A stretch of DNA of 64,000 bases from Bacteroidota bacterium (GCA_029262835.1 JAJCYQ010000052.1:1-64000), one strand, 5' to 3'. Shown: positions 1-9,035, numbered from the stretch's first letter. The notes: generated by a model not told the origin, from the letters alone. Translations and numbers: made by a program.

Positions 1-38
1 AACCCGATAAGGGCCGCTATATTGGGACGTTCATCCAT
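1..38 (-). CDS. possible start of a divergent gene, cut by the window edge
   Basis: On the minus strand an ATG at 38-36 opens a frame that stays open to the window edge, reading MDERPNIAALIG. Twelve codons are too few to identify a family. It would be divergent from the nuo operon, with the inverted-repeat element and hairpin at 97-468 between them. No clear Shine-Dalgarno sequence precedes it, which is common in this phylum. The next minus-strand ATG (34-32) is in another frame and closes after five codons. This is a low-confidence call that depends on sequence beyond the window. Confidence 0.3.
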   Translation of the reverse strand, partial: MDERPNIAALIG

Positions 39-96
39 GTTGACATTTCCGGCTTCGCCGCCGCAGGAGGGTGTGCGATGACTGCTCGAGACGCTT

Positions 97-369
97 CCAG
101 GGCCTGTTAACACTACGCCAGAGCCCGCTGACGGTAGCCAATTTCTTGTCCGCCAAGGCGTACGAACCGAAGTGTAGCAGCGCTACTCGAGGTGAGGACA
201 ACGATGGCGGACGCGAAATTGGCCCCGTCCAGCAGGGTAGCGTCGAAAATGGCGTTACTCTGTGTTGTTCGTCGCTCGAATGCCGCTGCCATACTACCCT
301 CCTCACGCCTTTATAAACGCATTTTTCGTCAGCTACAGCGGGTTCTGACGTAGTGTTAACAGCCCCTAG
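97..369. mobile_element. MITE-like inverted-repeat element (family A)
   Basis: Terminal inverted repeats of 34 bp lie at 97-130 and 336-369 and match at 30 of 34 positions; both contain the block CTGTTAACACTACG. The 273-bp element carries no convincing gene. Inside it a second perfect inverted repeat, GTCCGCCA (149-156) and TGGCGGAC (205-212), brackets a core. On the minus strand that core, about 210-151, resembles the core of the repeats at 30425 and 33972: CGCCATC, then GTTGTCC, then TCGA(G/A)TA(G/A)CGCTGCTA. The structure fits a non-autonomous element moved by a transposase elsewhere in the genome. No target-site duplication is certain. Confidence 0.65.
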
Positions 370-439
370 AAGAGTGTTCACACGCCCGGGCAGCGTGTCC
401 TGGACAGAAGCCTTTTCAAATCCATCTTGAATCACATTG

Positions 440-468
440 AAGGCGGGGCGCCGGTGGCGCCCCGCCTT
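440..468 (+). terminator. strong GC-rich hairpin upstream of nuoA
   Basis: A perfect 13-bp stem (440-452 paired with 456-468) closes on a 3-base loop. It is followed on the plus strand only by a weak T-rich stretch (TTGAACTATTCTT), so it is not a textbook intrinsic terminator. It lies between the inverted-repeat element and the presumed nuo promoter. It may insulate the nuo operon from upstream transcription or act at the DNA level. The minus strand has no T-run after the stem, so plus-strand termination is the better reading. Confidence 0.45.
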
Positions 469-494
469 TGAACTATTCTTCAACGCGATTCACG

Positions 495-525
495 TTGACT
501 GTAGGCCCCTGCCTGCGCTACTTTG
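495..525 (+). promoter_or_regulatory. probable nuo operon promoter, Bacteroidetes-like
   Basis: TTG at 495-497 is followed after 21 bp by TACTTTG at 519-525. The known Bacteroidetes consensus is TTG, 19-21 bp, TAnnTTTG; here the downstream box lacks one of the two free bases. Transcription would begin about 15-20 bases before the nuoA ATG, giving a very short leader without an obvious ribosome binding site. Position and spacing are supportive, but the imperfect box keeps this tentative. Confidence 0.45.
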
Positions 526-549
526 CAGGGGTCTACAACTGCGCGCCCC

Positions 550-921
550 ATGCTTTCCGATTTTTACCCTCTTTTCGTGCAACTGGCCATTGCGGCCGGT
601 CTGTCTTTCACGCTGCTCAAGGCAGCGGCGCTGATCGGCCCCAACCGCCACAACATTGTGAAGCGGAAGGCCTACGAAAGCGGGATGGACCCCATCGGAT
701 CGGCCCATGAACGGTATTCCGTGAAGTTCTACCTCGTTGCGATGATTTTCATCGTATTCGATGTAGAAGTGGTATTCCTCTATCCCTGGGCCGTAAGCTT
801 CAAGGAATTCCTGGAAGCTGGCGCCGGGCCGGGTGTCATGGGGGTCGTCATGCTGTTTGTCATCGTGCTGGCCATCGGCCTGCTCTATGACATCAAGAAA
901 GGCGGCCTCGAGTTCGATTGA
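550..921 (+). CDS. nuoA: NADH-quinone oxidoreductase subunit A
   Basis: This is a small membrane subunit of respiratory complex I (123 aa), part of the proton-pumping arm near the quinone site. Three membrane segments are visible at about residues 8-28, 60-85 and 95-115. The conserved NuoA stretch YESGMDP followed by the motif around [12 protein letters not shown] is present. The ATG at 550 is preferred over an upstream in-frame TTG at 523, because that TTG lies inside the probable promoter and the family starts near MLSDFYPLF. It is the first gene of a co-directional nuoA-H run. Confidence 0.97.
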   Translation: MLSDFYPLFVQLAIAAGLSFTLLKAAALIGPNRHNIVKRKAYESGMDPIGSAHERYSVKFYLVAMIFIVFDVEVVFLYPWAVSFKEFLEAGAGPGVMGVVMLFVIVLAIGLLYDIKKGGLEFD

Positions 922-961
922 TGCCCTCCATACACGATCACCACGTTCAACCAGCGATTCC

Positions 962-1546
962 ATGGCCTCCGATTCCTCACTCAGTGAAGGCTTCCTGACA
1001 ACCCGCGTCGACGCGGTGGTGAACTGGGCCCGATCCAATTCACTGATGCCCCTTCCCATGGGGCTCTCCTGCTGTGCCATCGAGATGATGGCCTTCGCCG
1101 CACCCAAATATGACGTGGCCCGGTTCGGCAGCGAAGCCATGCGTTTTTCCCCACGGCAGGCCGATCTCATGATCGTTGCCGGATGGGTGAGCTACAAAAT
1201 GGCCCACACCATCCGCCGTGTGTGGGACCAGATGGCCGATCCCAAGTGGTGCATTGCCATGGGGGCGTGTGCCTCGACCGGTGGCATGCACCGGTGCTAC
1301 GGCGTCGTGCAGGGCTGCGACAACTTCCTGCCCGTCGATGTCTATATCTCCGGCTGCCCTCCACGACCCGAATCCCTCATTCATGCGCTCATGGACATCC
1401 AGGAGAAGGTGCGCAACGAATACTCGGTCGCCCAGGATGGTCACTTCGGCAATGAAATGCCTGCCGCGGCAGCTGCCCGTCCGAAGGTGTTGTCATCTGT
1501 GGGCGCGGACGCCATCAACCCGGACGGACTCTACCACCAGCAGTAG
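962..1546 (+). CDS. nuoB: NADH-quinone oxidoreductase subunit B
   Basis: This peripheral-arm subunit (194 aa) holds iron-sulfur cluster N2, which passes electrons to quinone. The four expected cysteines are visible: the adjacent pair C37-C38 ([10 protein letters not shown]), C103 (MGACAS) and C132 (SGCPPRPE). The ATG at 962 is the first in this frame that gives a family-like N-terminus. An ATG at 921 overlapping the nuoA stop is in another frame. The C-terminal 35 residues are Ala-rich and variable. Confidence 0.97.
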   Translation: MASDSSLSEGFLTTRVDAVVNWARSNSLMPLPMGLSCCAIEMMAFAAPKYDVARFGSEAMRFSPRQADLMIVAGWVSYKMAHTIRRVWDQMADPKWCIAMGACASTGGMHRCYGVVQGCDNFLPVDVYISGCPPRPESLIHALMDIQEKVRNEYSVAQDGHFGNEMPAAAAARPKVLSSVGADAINPDGLYHQQ

Positions 1547-1552
1547 CGCACG

Positions 1553-2218
1553 ATGTCAAAGAAACAGCCGACCACGCTCGCTTTTCGATTCACTCCTGCC
1601 GACAGTGCTGCAGGAGAGGACAGCAATCCGCACGCCAAGGCATCGACGGATGTCGAGGCTACGCTGGAAGCGCTCGCCTCCCACTTCAGCGACGCGGTGG
1701 AGGAAGTGATCGCGTACGCTGGTGAACGGACGGTACGCGTCGACCGCGCGCGCATTATTGATGTGCTCACGTTTCTGAAGAAGGAACAGGGGTACACCTA
1801 CCTGGCAGACCTCGGAGGCATTGACCGCTTCACCGAAGACGACCGCTACGAAATCATGTACAACCTGGTCAATATGGACCAGGGCAAGCGAATCCGTGTC
1901 GTGATCCGTGTGGATGAAGACAGTATGACCGTCCCATCGGCTACCGCCGTCTACAAGGCCGCCAACTGGAACGAACGGGAAGTCTGGGACATGTTCGGCA
2001 TCCGTTTCGAAGGGCACAACGACCTGCGCCGCATGTTCATGCCCGACGATTTCGATTACCATCCATTGCGCAAGGAATTTCCGCTCCTCGGCGTTCCGGG
2101 ATCCCTGCCCCTGCCCCCTCAGACGCCAAGTGGTGGACTTACCCTCGACCCATTCGCTCGGGCACACGGCAGCATTCCTCCAAAAAGCTTCGACGAACCG
2201 GCCGGAGAGGACGACTGA
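1553..2218 (+). CDS. nuoC: NADH-quinone oxidoreductase subunit C
   Basis: This is the 30-kDa subunit of complex I (221 aa), part of the connecting module under the quinone site. The family signature is clear in the second half: EREVWDMFGIRFEGH, then DLRRMFMPDDFDYHPLRKEF. About 60 N-terminal residues are low-complexity and variable. The gene starts six bases after nuoB. It is separate from nuoD, not fused as in enterobacteria; nuoD begins one base after its stop, suggesting translational coupling. Confidence 0.97.
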   Translation: MSKKQPTTLAFRFTPADSAAGEDSNPHAKASTDVEATLEALASHFSDAVEEVIAYAGERTVRVDRARIIDVLTFLKKEQGYTYLADLGGIDRFTEDDRYEIMYNLVNMDQGKRIRVVIRVDEDSMTVPSATAVYKAANWNEREVWDMFGIRFEGHNDLRRMFMPDDFDYHPLRKEFPLLGVPGSLPLPPQTPSGGLTLDPFARAHGSIPPKSFDEPAGEDD

Positions 2219-2219
2219 T

Positions 2220-3536
2220 ATGAGTATCATCCAGAAAACAGATTTTGACCAGACGCTTACATTCTGGCCGCGTCACAACGAAGCGCTGTATCGTCGCCTG
2301 GAGTCAAAGCACGCCTGGCTCGAGGATCGTCACCACGGCGATGGTGCCCCGGCCGACGCGCTGCACAACGAAATGGTCCTCAATATTGGCCCACAGCACC
2401 CGGCCACGCACGGTGTGCTGCGCTGCGCTGTGGAGCTCGATGGCGAAACCATCCAGAAGTGTGTATTGGACATCGGGTACCTGCACCGTGGCGTCGAAAA
2501 ATTGGCCGAGTCCAAGACCTACCAGGAGTTCATGCCCTATACGGACCGCATGGACTACCTCGCGCCGTACTCGAACAATGTGGCGTGGTGCCTGGCGGTC
2601 GAGAAAGTAGCCGGAATCGAAGTGCCGGAACGGGCCCAGTGGATTCGCATGATGATGAGCGAGCTGGCACGCATTTCTGCGCATCTGCTCTGGATGGGCG
2701 TTGGCCTGATGGATGCCGGGGCCGTGTCTGTCTTCCTCTGGTCGTTCCAGATTCGCGAAGACCTCTACTCGATTTTCGATCAGGTCACGGGTGCCCGTCT
2801 GACGGTATCGCATAGCCGGATAGGCGGTGTCGTATCCGATATCGACGAGACCGGGATGGCCATGATCCGCGACTTCGTGGAGCGCTTTCCTGATGTGCAT
2901 GCCGGCTGGGTCAAGTTGCTGAACCGCAACCGGATCTGGATTGACCGCAATGTGGGTATCGGCGTCCTCTCGAAAGACGACGCCATTGAGCTCGGTCTGA
3001 CAGGCCCGAACCTGCGTGGATCGGGCATTGCCCACGACATCCGCCGGTTCGAACCGTATCTGAAGTACGAGGAAGTAGACTTCAACATCCCCATGCGGGA
3101 AGAAGGAGACGCCCTGGCGCGTTACTTCGTCCGCATGGAGGAAATGATGGAAAGCATCAAGATCGTTCGTCAGTGCCTGGAGAAACTCGATTCGCTCAAG
3201 GGCCCCATCCGGACGGACGATGCGAAACGCGCGTATCCATCGAAAAACGAAGTCTATTACTCGATGGAGGGCCTCATTCACGATTTCATGTACACCGATA
3301 CGGGCGTAGCGCCCCCCAAAGGAGGTGCCGCGTACCACGCCATCGAGGCACCTAAAGGCGAGCTCGGGTTCTATGTGCAATCCGACGGCACAGGCAAGCC
3401 GTTTCGCGTCAAAATGAACACGCCAAGTTTCACGAACCTGCAGGGCCTCGAACACATGCTCGAAGGAGGGCTCATGGGCGACATGGTCATCCTGATCGGA
3501 ACCGTGGACCCCGTGCTTGGAGAAGCCGACAAATAG
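2220..3536 (+). CDS. nuoD: NADH-quinone oxidoreductase subunit D
   Basis: This 49-kDa subunit (438 aa) forms the quinone-reduction cavity together with NuoB. Hallmarks are the N-terminal NIGPQHPATHGVLR block with the quinone-pocket histidine, DIGYLHRGVEKLAE, and the C-terminal VDPVLGEADK tail. Its length is normal for a stand-alone NuoD. The ATG at 2220 directly follows the nuoC stop (TGATATG). An upstream in-frame start at 2130 would lie inside nuoC. Confidence 0.97.
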   Translation: MSIIQKTDFDQTLTFWPRHNEALYRRLESKHAWLEDRHHGDGAPADALHNEMVLNIGPQHPATHGVLRCAVELDGETIQKCVLDIGYLHRGVEKLAESKTYQEFMPYTDRMDYLAPYSNNVAWCLAVEKVAGIEVPERAQWIRMMMSELARISAHLLWMGVGLMDAGAVSVFLWSFQIREDLYSIFDQVTGARLTVSHSRIGGVVSDIDETGMAMIRDFVERFPDVHAGWVKLLNRNRIWIDRNVGIGVLSKDDAIELGLTGPNLRGSGIAHDIRRFEPYLKYEEVDFNIPMREEGDALARYFVRMEEMMESIKIVRQCLEKLDSLKGPIRTDDAKRAYPSKNEVYYSMEGLIHDFMYTDTGVAPPKGGAAYHAIEAPKGELGFYVQSDGTGKPFRVKMNTPSFTNLQGLEHMLEGGLMGDMVILIGTVDPVLGEADK

Positions 3537-3540
3537 CACT

Positions 3541-4215
3541 ATGACCGATTTCATCAAAGACCCGGTAGTTTCGCTCCCCGACCGGATGCCGGAGCCCGTC
3601 ATCCCCGGCGATGAGCTGTTCTTTACCGACGAGGAAAAGAAACAGATCGAGACGTGGGTGTCGCGCTATCCGACAGCGGACGGCGCCGTCATGCGGGTCC
3701 TGTGGCTGGCCCAGGAAAAATTCAGCTTCCTGCCGGCGGAAGTGGTCCAGCTTGTGGCCAATGCACTGGACATGCCCTATGCCAAAGTCTACGGCGTCGC
3801 GACCTTCTACACGCAGTACTTCAAGGAGAAGAAAGGAAAGTACGTTTTCGATGTCTGTACGTGCTTCTCGTGCCAGTGGTGCGGCGGCTACGACATGCTG
3901 CACTATCTCGAGGAAAAGCTCCGCGTACACGCCGGTGAAACGACGGGCGACGGCCTCTTCACCATCCAGGAAGCCGAATGCCTCGGCGCATGTGGATCGG
4001 CTCCCATGCTCCAGATCACGAACGGTCCGTACGTGCACAACCTGACGCGCGAAAAAATAGACGCCCTGATCGATGCCCTCCGCGAAGGCAACATGCCGGC
4101 CTTCGAGTCGGTCACGCTGCCCCAGGACGAGGACGAACTCTCGGGCAATCGCCGAACGGATGTGGATAAAACCACCTCCTCCGTCACTCCACCCGTCTCA
4201 GAAACAGTTAAATAG
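3541..4215 (+). CDS. nuoE: NADH-quinone oxidoreductase subunit E
   Basis: This 24-kDa subunit (224 aa) has a thioredoxin-like fold binding [2Fe-2S] cluster N1a next to NuoF. The ligands are visible as C106-x4-C111 (DVCTCFSCQW) and C147-x3-C151 (ECLGAC). Two additional cysteines (C108, C114) lie within the first motif. The last 35 residues form a Thr/Ser-rich hydrophilic tail that is not typical of the family core. It starts four bases after the nuoD stop. Confidence 0.96.
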   Translation: MTDFIKDPVVSLPDRMPEPVIPGDELFFTDEEKKQIETWVSRYPTADGAVMRVLWLAQEKFSFLPAEVVQLVANALDMPYAKVYGVATFYTQYFKEKKGKYVFDVCTCFSCQWCGGYDMLHYLEEKLRVHAGETTGDGLFTIQEAECLGACGSAPMLQITNGPYVHNLTREKIDALIDALREGNMPAFESVTLPQDEDELSGNRRTDVDKTTSSVTPPVSETVK

Positions 4216-4222
4216 ATCGGTT

Positions 4223-5539
4223 ATGGCCTCAAAAGCAGGAGACTGGCGAAATTACAAGCGCGTGCTGCTTCCCCCCGTGAAAGACCTCCACAGATTGGAC
4301 GTCTATGAAGATCATGGAGGATACGACGCACTCCGCCAGGCGCTCACCACCGACAAGTGGGATCCCGCTTCGGTAACGGACGAGGTCAAGAAAAGTGGCC
4401 TGCGTGGACGCGGTGGGGCGGGCTTCCCGACGGGACTCAAGTGGACATTCATGCCACCCGTGAATCCGGACGTTCCGCGTTTCATCTGTTGCAATGCCGA
4501 CGAATCCGAGCCGGGTACCTTCAAGGACCGACAGGTCATGGAGTACAATCCGCACCTCGTGTTCGAGGGCATGGTGCTTGCAGGCTACGCCATGACCATC
4601 AAGACGGCGTATCTGTATGTCCGTGGGGAGTACGCCGACTGGATTACCCATATGGAGCGTGAGCTGGAAAAGGCCTATGCCAAGGGCTATGTGGGAGAAA
4701 ACATCATGGGAAGTGATTTTTCCATGGACATCGTGATACACAAGGGAGCGGGCGCCTACATCTGCGGCGAAGAATCGTCGCTCATGAATTCGCTGGAAGG
4801 TCGGCGCGCCTACCCTCGAATCAAACCTCCATTTCCGGCGCAGAAGGGTATCTGGAACTACCCCACGACCATCAACAATGTGGAGACGTTCGCCCATGTG
4901 CCCCTCATTCTGTCGAAGGGCGCCGATTGGTTTTCGTCCATTGGCGCTCCCTCGTCGCCTGGACCCGTCCTGTACGGGATTTCAGGCCACGTGAACCGGC
5001 CCGGTGTATATGAATACCCCAGCGGTATGCTGATCAGCGACCTTATTGACGAGGTGGCAGGCGGCATGCGGGGCGGCAAGAAACTGAAGGCGGTTGTCCC
5101 CGGAGGCAGCTCTGTCCCCGTACTTCGCGCGGACATGATTGACGGCGTGACCATGGATCCTGAAGGACTGCGCGATGCCGGCTCCATGCTGGGTACGGCG
5201 GGTATGCTGATCCTCGACCAAGATACCGACATGGTCTCCTTCCTCCGCCGGATTACGCATTTCTATCACCATGAGAGCTGCGGACAGTGTACGCCGTGTC
5301 GCGAAGGCACGGGATGGCTCGAGAACATCGTGACCCGTATAGACGAAGGCGAGGGGAACGTGAAGGATCTGGACCTGCTTATTGACCTGTGTTCACAGAT
5401 GGAGGGACGTACGGTGTGTGCCCTGGCCGATGCCGCCGCCTGGCCCGTCCGCCACACCATTACCCGTTTCCGGGAAGAATTTGAAGCCAAGTGTCGTCCG
5501 TCGCTTGTTGCCACGCACGTAGAATCGGCTGCAGTCTGA
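4223..5539 (+). CDS. nuoF: NADH-quinone oxidoreductase subunit F, NADH-binding
   Basis: This 51-kDa subunit (438 aa) binds NADH and FMN and is the entry point for electrons. GRGGAGFPTGLKW at residues 62-74 is the NADH/FMN motif, GAGAYICGEESS at 175-186 belongs to the flavin site, and C353, C356, C359 and C399 (SCGQCTPC, then TVC) ligate cluster N3. The start at 4223 follows nuoE by seven bases; the open frame extends upstream only inside nuoE. With nuoE and nuoG it completes the NADH dehydrogenase module. Confidence 0.97.
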   Translation: MASKAGDWRNYKRVLLPPVKDLHRLDVYEDHGGYDALRQALTTDKWDPASVTDEVKKSGLRGRGGAGFPTGLKWTFMPPVNPDVPRFICCNADESEPGTFKDRQVMEYNPHLVFEGMVLAGYAMTIKTAYLYVRGEYADWITHMERELEKAYAKGYVGENIMGSDFSMDIVIHKGAGAYICGEESSLMNSLEGRRAYPRIKPPFPAQKGIWNYPTTINNVETFAHVPLILSKGADWFSSIGAPSSPGPVLYGISGHVNRPGVYEYPSGMLISDLIDEVAGGMRGGKKLKAVVPGGSSVPVLRADMIDGVTMDPEGLRDAGSMLGTAGMLILDQDTDMVSFLRRITHFYHHESCGQCTPCREGTGWLENIVTRIDEGEGNVKDLDLLIDLCSQMEGRTVCALADAAAWPVRHTITRFREEFEAKCRPSLVATHVESAAV

Positions 5540-5543
5540 TACC

Positions 5544-7280
5544 ATGCCCAAAATTACGATAGACAACAGAATCGTCGAGGTGGAGGACGGGGATACCCTG
5601 CTCCAGTCATGCCTCGACGAGGACCTTGAAATTCCGCACTTCTGCTACCACCCCGCCATGTCAGCCCCGGCCAACTGCCGCCAGTGCCTGGTGGAAGTAG
5701 GTATGCCGCGCGTGGATCGTGAAACCCGCGAGCGGGTCCTGGACGAGGACGGCAACCCTGTCATTGACTTCATGCCAAAGCTGCAGACCAGCTGTTCCAT
5801 GAAGGTTGCCGACGGCATGGTCGTGCGTTCGCACCGAACGAGCGAACTCGTGAAGCGCGCACAGAAGGACAACCTCGAATTCCTGCTCATCAACCATCCA
5901 CTCGACTGCCCGATCTGCGACCAGGCGGGGCACTGTCCGCTCCAGAACCAGACCTACAAGTACGGTCCGGAGGGCTCCCGGTTCGAGTTCAGGAAGGTCA
6001 TGAAGCCCAAGAATATTGAACTTGGCCCCCGCGTCGTCCTCGATGGCGAGCGGTGCATAAACTGCACCCGGTGCACGCGTTTCACGCAGGAAATTTCTGG
6101 CAGCCATCAACTCACCATTATTGAGCGTGGCGTCCGGAATTATCCGATGACGCCCCCCGGGGTCGTCTTTGATGAACCCTATTCCATGAACGTGATCGAC
6201 ATCTGTCCCGTCGGTGCGCTCACGTCAAAAGACCACCGTTTCAAGGCACGCATCTGGGAAATGAGCCAGACGCCGTCCATTTCGACGACCAATGCCAAAG
6301 GGTCCAACTGCGTATATCATGTCAAGGACAACCTGGTCATGAATGTCACGGCCCGCACGAACATGGACGTGAACGAGTTCTGGCTCGCCGATGAAGACCG
6401 GTTGGATTACAGGAAGTTCAACGAGAATCGTCCAGAAGGCCCGGCCATTGGAGGACAGGCCGCGGATTGGGACGCGGCCTACGCCGAAGCAGCCCGACTG
6501 CTGCAGTCAACGAGCGGGCAGCGCGTGTTTTTCCTCGGATCGGCCCTGTCCACCACCGAAGACAATTACCTGTTGGCGCGGCTTGCCGAGCACCTGGGCG
6601 CCGACGCGCCGGCATACATCCCGCATATCGAGGCTGGTCACGGTGACAACTGGTTGCGAACGGACGACCGCGCCCCGAACACCCAGGGGTGCGAGCGGCT
6701 CGGCTTTTCCGCTCTGGATGCCGAAGTACTGAAGTCACGCCTCGCCGGTGGCGACATTGACGTACTCTACGTCATGGAGGACGACCCGGTAGGAGAGGGC
6801 CTGTGTGAGCTGGCCGACCTCGAAGGCGTCAAGGTCATTGTGCACCATCACCATACGACCAACGAAACCCTTCCGGCTGCAGCAGTTGCCATCCCGGCCG
6901 CCATGGCGGTGGAGACGGTCGGCACGTTCGTAAACTGTGACGGTCATGCGCAGCGCCTTCGGCCCGCAAAGGCCATCAAGGGCGTAAACCGTACCCTGGC
7001 CATGGAAGTCGGCAAGAGCCGGGCCGATTTGCACGGCACGCCGTTCGATCGTTGGTACACCGAGTCCAATATGGTCGACTGTGAGCCCGGATGGGTCTCT
7101 ATCCCGGCCATTGCCGAACGCGTCGGCCTCAGCCTCTCCTACAAAGGCCCTCGCGCCATCATGGCAGAGCTCTCCGAGGACAATCCGGCTTTTACCGGTG
7201 CCACGTACGATGCCATGGGCGAGTCTGGTGTCCGACTGGACGTCACCCATCAGCCGGATACCCACACTCAAACTGCGTGA
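5544..7280 (+). CDS. nuoG: NADH-quinone oxidoreductase subunit G
   Basis: This 75-kDa subunit (578 aa) carries the electron wire. The N-terminal ferredoxin domain ligates [2Fe-2S] with C34, C45, C48 and C84. A His-Cys3 cluster follows (H118, C122, C125, C131), then a [4Fe-4S] site with C171, C174, C177 and C221. The C-terminal half corresponds to a shortened molybdopterin-oxidoreductase-like domain. At 578 residues it is much shorter than the roughly 900-residue enterobacterial form. It starts four bases after nuoF. Confidence 0.96.
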   Translation: MPKITIDNRIVEVEDGDTLLQSCLDEDLEIPHFCYHPAMSAPANCRQCLVEVGMPRVDRETRERVLDEDGNPVIDFMPKLQTSCSMKVADGMVVRSHRTSELVKRAQKDNLEFLLINHPLDCPICDQAGHCPLQNQTYKYGPEGSRFEFRKVMKPKNIELGPRVVLDGERCINCTRCTRFTQEISGSHQLTIIERGVRNYPMTPPGVVFDEPYSMNVIDICPVGALTSKDHRFKARIWEMSQTPSISTTNAKGSNCVYHVKDNLVMNVTARTNMDVNEFWLADEDRLDYRKFNENRPEGPAIGGQAADWDAAYAEAARLLQSTSGQRVFFLGSALSTTEDNYLLARLAEHLGADAPAYIPHIEAGHGDNWLRTDDRAPNTQGCERLGFSALDAEVLKSRLAGGDIDVLYVMEDDPVGEGLCELADLEGVKVIVHHHHTTNETLPAAAVAIPAAMAVETVGTFVNCDGHAQRLRPAKAIKGVNRTLAMEVGKSRADLHGTPFDRWYTESNMVDCEPGWVSIPAIAERVGLSLSYKGPRAIMAELSEDNPAFTGATYDAMGESGVRLDVTHQPDTHTQTA

Positions 7281-7284
7281 GAAC

Positions 7285-8310
7285 ATGGAACTAGCCTGGT
7301 ACTGGACGGCCCTTATCGCCTTTGTGATTGTCCAATTTCTGCTGATCTCAGCGTCCGTACTTGTGTACGCCGAACGCAAGGTATCGGGATACATGCAGAA
7401 CCGGCCCGGTCCCAACCGGGTCGGTCCATTCGGTTTCCTGCAGCCGTTTGCGGACGTGGTCAAGCTCGTGTTCAAGGAGAACATTGTACCGGTCCTGGCC
7501 AATCCGTTCGTGCACTCGCTGGCTCCCATGCTCATGGTCGTGATCGCCATGGGTGCCGGAGCACTGATTCCGTTCGCGCACAACGTCGTCATTGCCGACA
7601 TGGATGTGAGCGTTCTTGTACTGCTGGCCCTGACCTCGATCAGCGTGTATGGTGTCACGCTCGCCGGCTGGAGTTCGAACAGCAAATATTCACTGCTCGG
7701 TGGACTCCGATCGTCGGCCCAGATGATTTCCTACGAGTTGTCCATGGGCCTCGCCGTCCTGTCGGTCGTACTCATCGCCGGATCGCTCAGTCTGACGGAA
7801 ATCGTGGAAGACCAGGCTGGAGGCTGGGGCCTGCTGGGATGGAATATCTTCCGCAACCCCATCGGGGCCATACTGTTCATCGTGACGGCCTTTGCCGAAA
7901 CCAACCGCGCCCCGTTCGACCTGCCTGAAGCGGAACAGGAACTGGTAGGCGGCTACCACACGGAATATTCGGGCATGAAGTTCGGCATGTTCTTCCTCGC
8001 CGAATACGTCAACTTCTTCATAGCCTCGTTCGTGATTGTAACGCTGTTCTTCGGCGGCTACATGCTTCCGTTTGAATCAGTGCTGCTCGGCGCATTCCCG
8101 GCGCTTGTGGACTCGCTCTGGCTGACGGTGCTGCAGCTGGGCACCATCCTGGTCAAGGCTGGCTTCTTCGCTTTCGTATTCATCTGGGTCCGGTGGACAC
8201 TTCCGCGGTTCAAGTACACGCAGCTCATGACACTTGGCTGGAAGTACCTGCTGCCCATTGCGCTCGCCAATATGCTGCTCGTGGCGCTCGGTGTCGCGCT
8301 TCTCTCATGA
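7285..8310 (+). CDS. nuoH: NADH-quinone oxidoreductase subunit H
   Basis: This membrane subunit (341 aa, about eight membrane helices) joins the peripheral and membrane arms and contributes to the quinone channel. Family motifs include YAERKVSGYMQNRPGPNRVG near residues 28-47 and AETNRAPFDLPEAEQELVGG in the middle. Its ATG at 7285 lies four bases after nuoG. It is the last complex I gene in the window: the ATGA overlap at its 3' end leads into rpe rather than nuoI. Confidence 0.97.
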   Translation: MELAWYWTALIAFVIVQFLLISASVLVYAERKVSGYMQNRPGPNRVGPFGFLQPFADVVKLVFKENIVPVLANPFVHSLAPMLMVVIAMGAGALIPFAHNVVIADMDVSVLVLLALTSISVYGVTLAGWSSNSKYSLLGGLRSSAQMISYELSMGLAVLSVVLIAGSLSLTEIVEDQAGGWGLLGWNIFRNPIGAILFIVTAFAETNRAPFDLPEAEQELVGGYHTEYSGMKFGMFFLAEYVNFFIASFVIVTLFFGGYMLPFESVLLGAFPALVDSLWLTVLQLGTILVKAGFFAFVFIWVRWTLPRFKYTQLMTLGWKYLLPIALANMLLVALGVALLS

Positions 8311-9002
8311 GTGCCGCCTCCGGCACACGTGCGCCACTGCTCGCGCCCAGTATCCTGAGCGCCGACTTTTCCCGGCTCGGCGCCGACTGTGACGAGGCCC
8401 TCTCGGCCGGTGCCGACTGGCTGCATATCGATGTGATGGACGGGCATTTCGTGCCCAATATTACGATTGGGCCGCTAGTGGTGGAGGCCCTGCATCCGCT
8501 GTCATCCCGTCACAAGGCGCTACTCGACGTGCACCTCATGATTGAGCAGCCGGAGAAATACATTGACTCCTTCGCAGCCGCCGGTGCCGATATCATCACG
8601 GTGCACGTAGAAGCGTGCCCACACCTGCACCGCGTCATCGAGCAGATCCGCGCCGCAGGGGCACGCCCTGGCGTCACGCTGAACCCGGCCACGCCGCTCT
8701 CGGCGCTCGAAGAGGTCGTTGCCGACGTGGACCTGGTGCTCATCATGTCGGTCAACCCCGGATTCGGAGGACAGTCTTTCATAGATGGAGCCCTGAAGCG
8801 AATTTTGCGCGTCCGCAGCATGCTCGACGAAGTGGGCTCCAGGGCCTACCTGGAAGTCGATGGGGGTATAAAGCCGGACAATGCGGCCGCAGTCATCAAG
8901 GCTGGAGCCGACGTGCTCGTCGCTGGGAGCGCCGTATTTGGCGGGAACGATTCCGTGGCTGGTAATATTGAAAGGCTGACGGCAGCCTTCGAGTGCTCTT
9001 GA
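8307..9002 (+). CDS. rpe: ribulose-phosphate 3-epimerase
   Basis: This enzyme interconverts ribulose 5-phosphate and xylulose 5-phosphate in the pentose phosphate pathway. The protein (231 aa) is a TIM barrel with LAPSILSADF at residues 12-21, the metal-site stretch HIDVMDGHFVPN at 40-51, the MSVNPGFGGQSF phosphate loop and EVDGGIKPDN. Its ATG overlaps the nuoH stop as ATGA, so translation is probably coupled to the respiratory operon. There is no functional link to complex I; the pairing looks like simple operon packing. Confidence 0.97.
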   Translation: MSAASGTRAPLLAPSILSADFSRLGADCDEALSAGADWLHIDVMDGHFVPNITIGPLVVEALHPLSSRHKALLDVHLMIEQPEKYIDSFAAAGADIITVHVEACPHLHRVIEQIRAAGARPGVTLNPATPLSALEEVVADVDLVLIMSVNPGFGGQSFIDGALKRILRVRSMLDEVGSRAYLEVDGGIKPDNAAAVIKAGADVLVAGSAVFGGNDSVAGNIERLTAAFECS

Positions 9003-9035
9003 CGGCGGCTCTCTGTACAACCGCTCCGCGTGCCC

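Noticed and set aside
31-483. 150-codon minus-strand frame
   Set aside because: It runs straight through both terminal repeats of the mobile element and the hairpin, has no recognisable motif and is rich in Arg and Ser, as expected for a chance frame.
523-549. TTG start extending nuoA by nine residues
   Set aside because: The added residues are not family-like and overlap the probable promoter box.
2304-3602. 432-codon minus-strand frame opposite nuoD
   Set aside because: nuoD on the plus strand has complete family motifs; the opposite frame is His/Asp/Val-rich shadow sequence.
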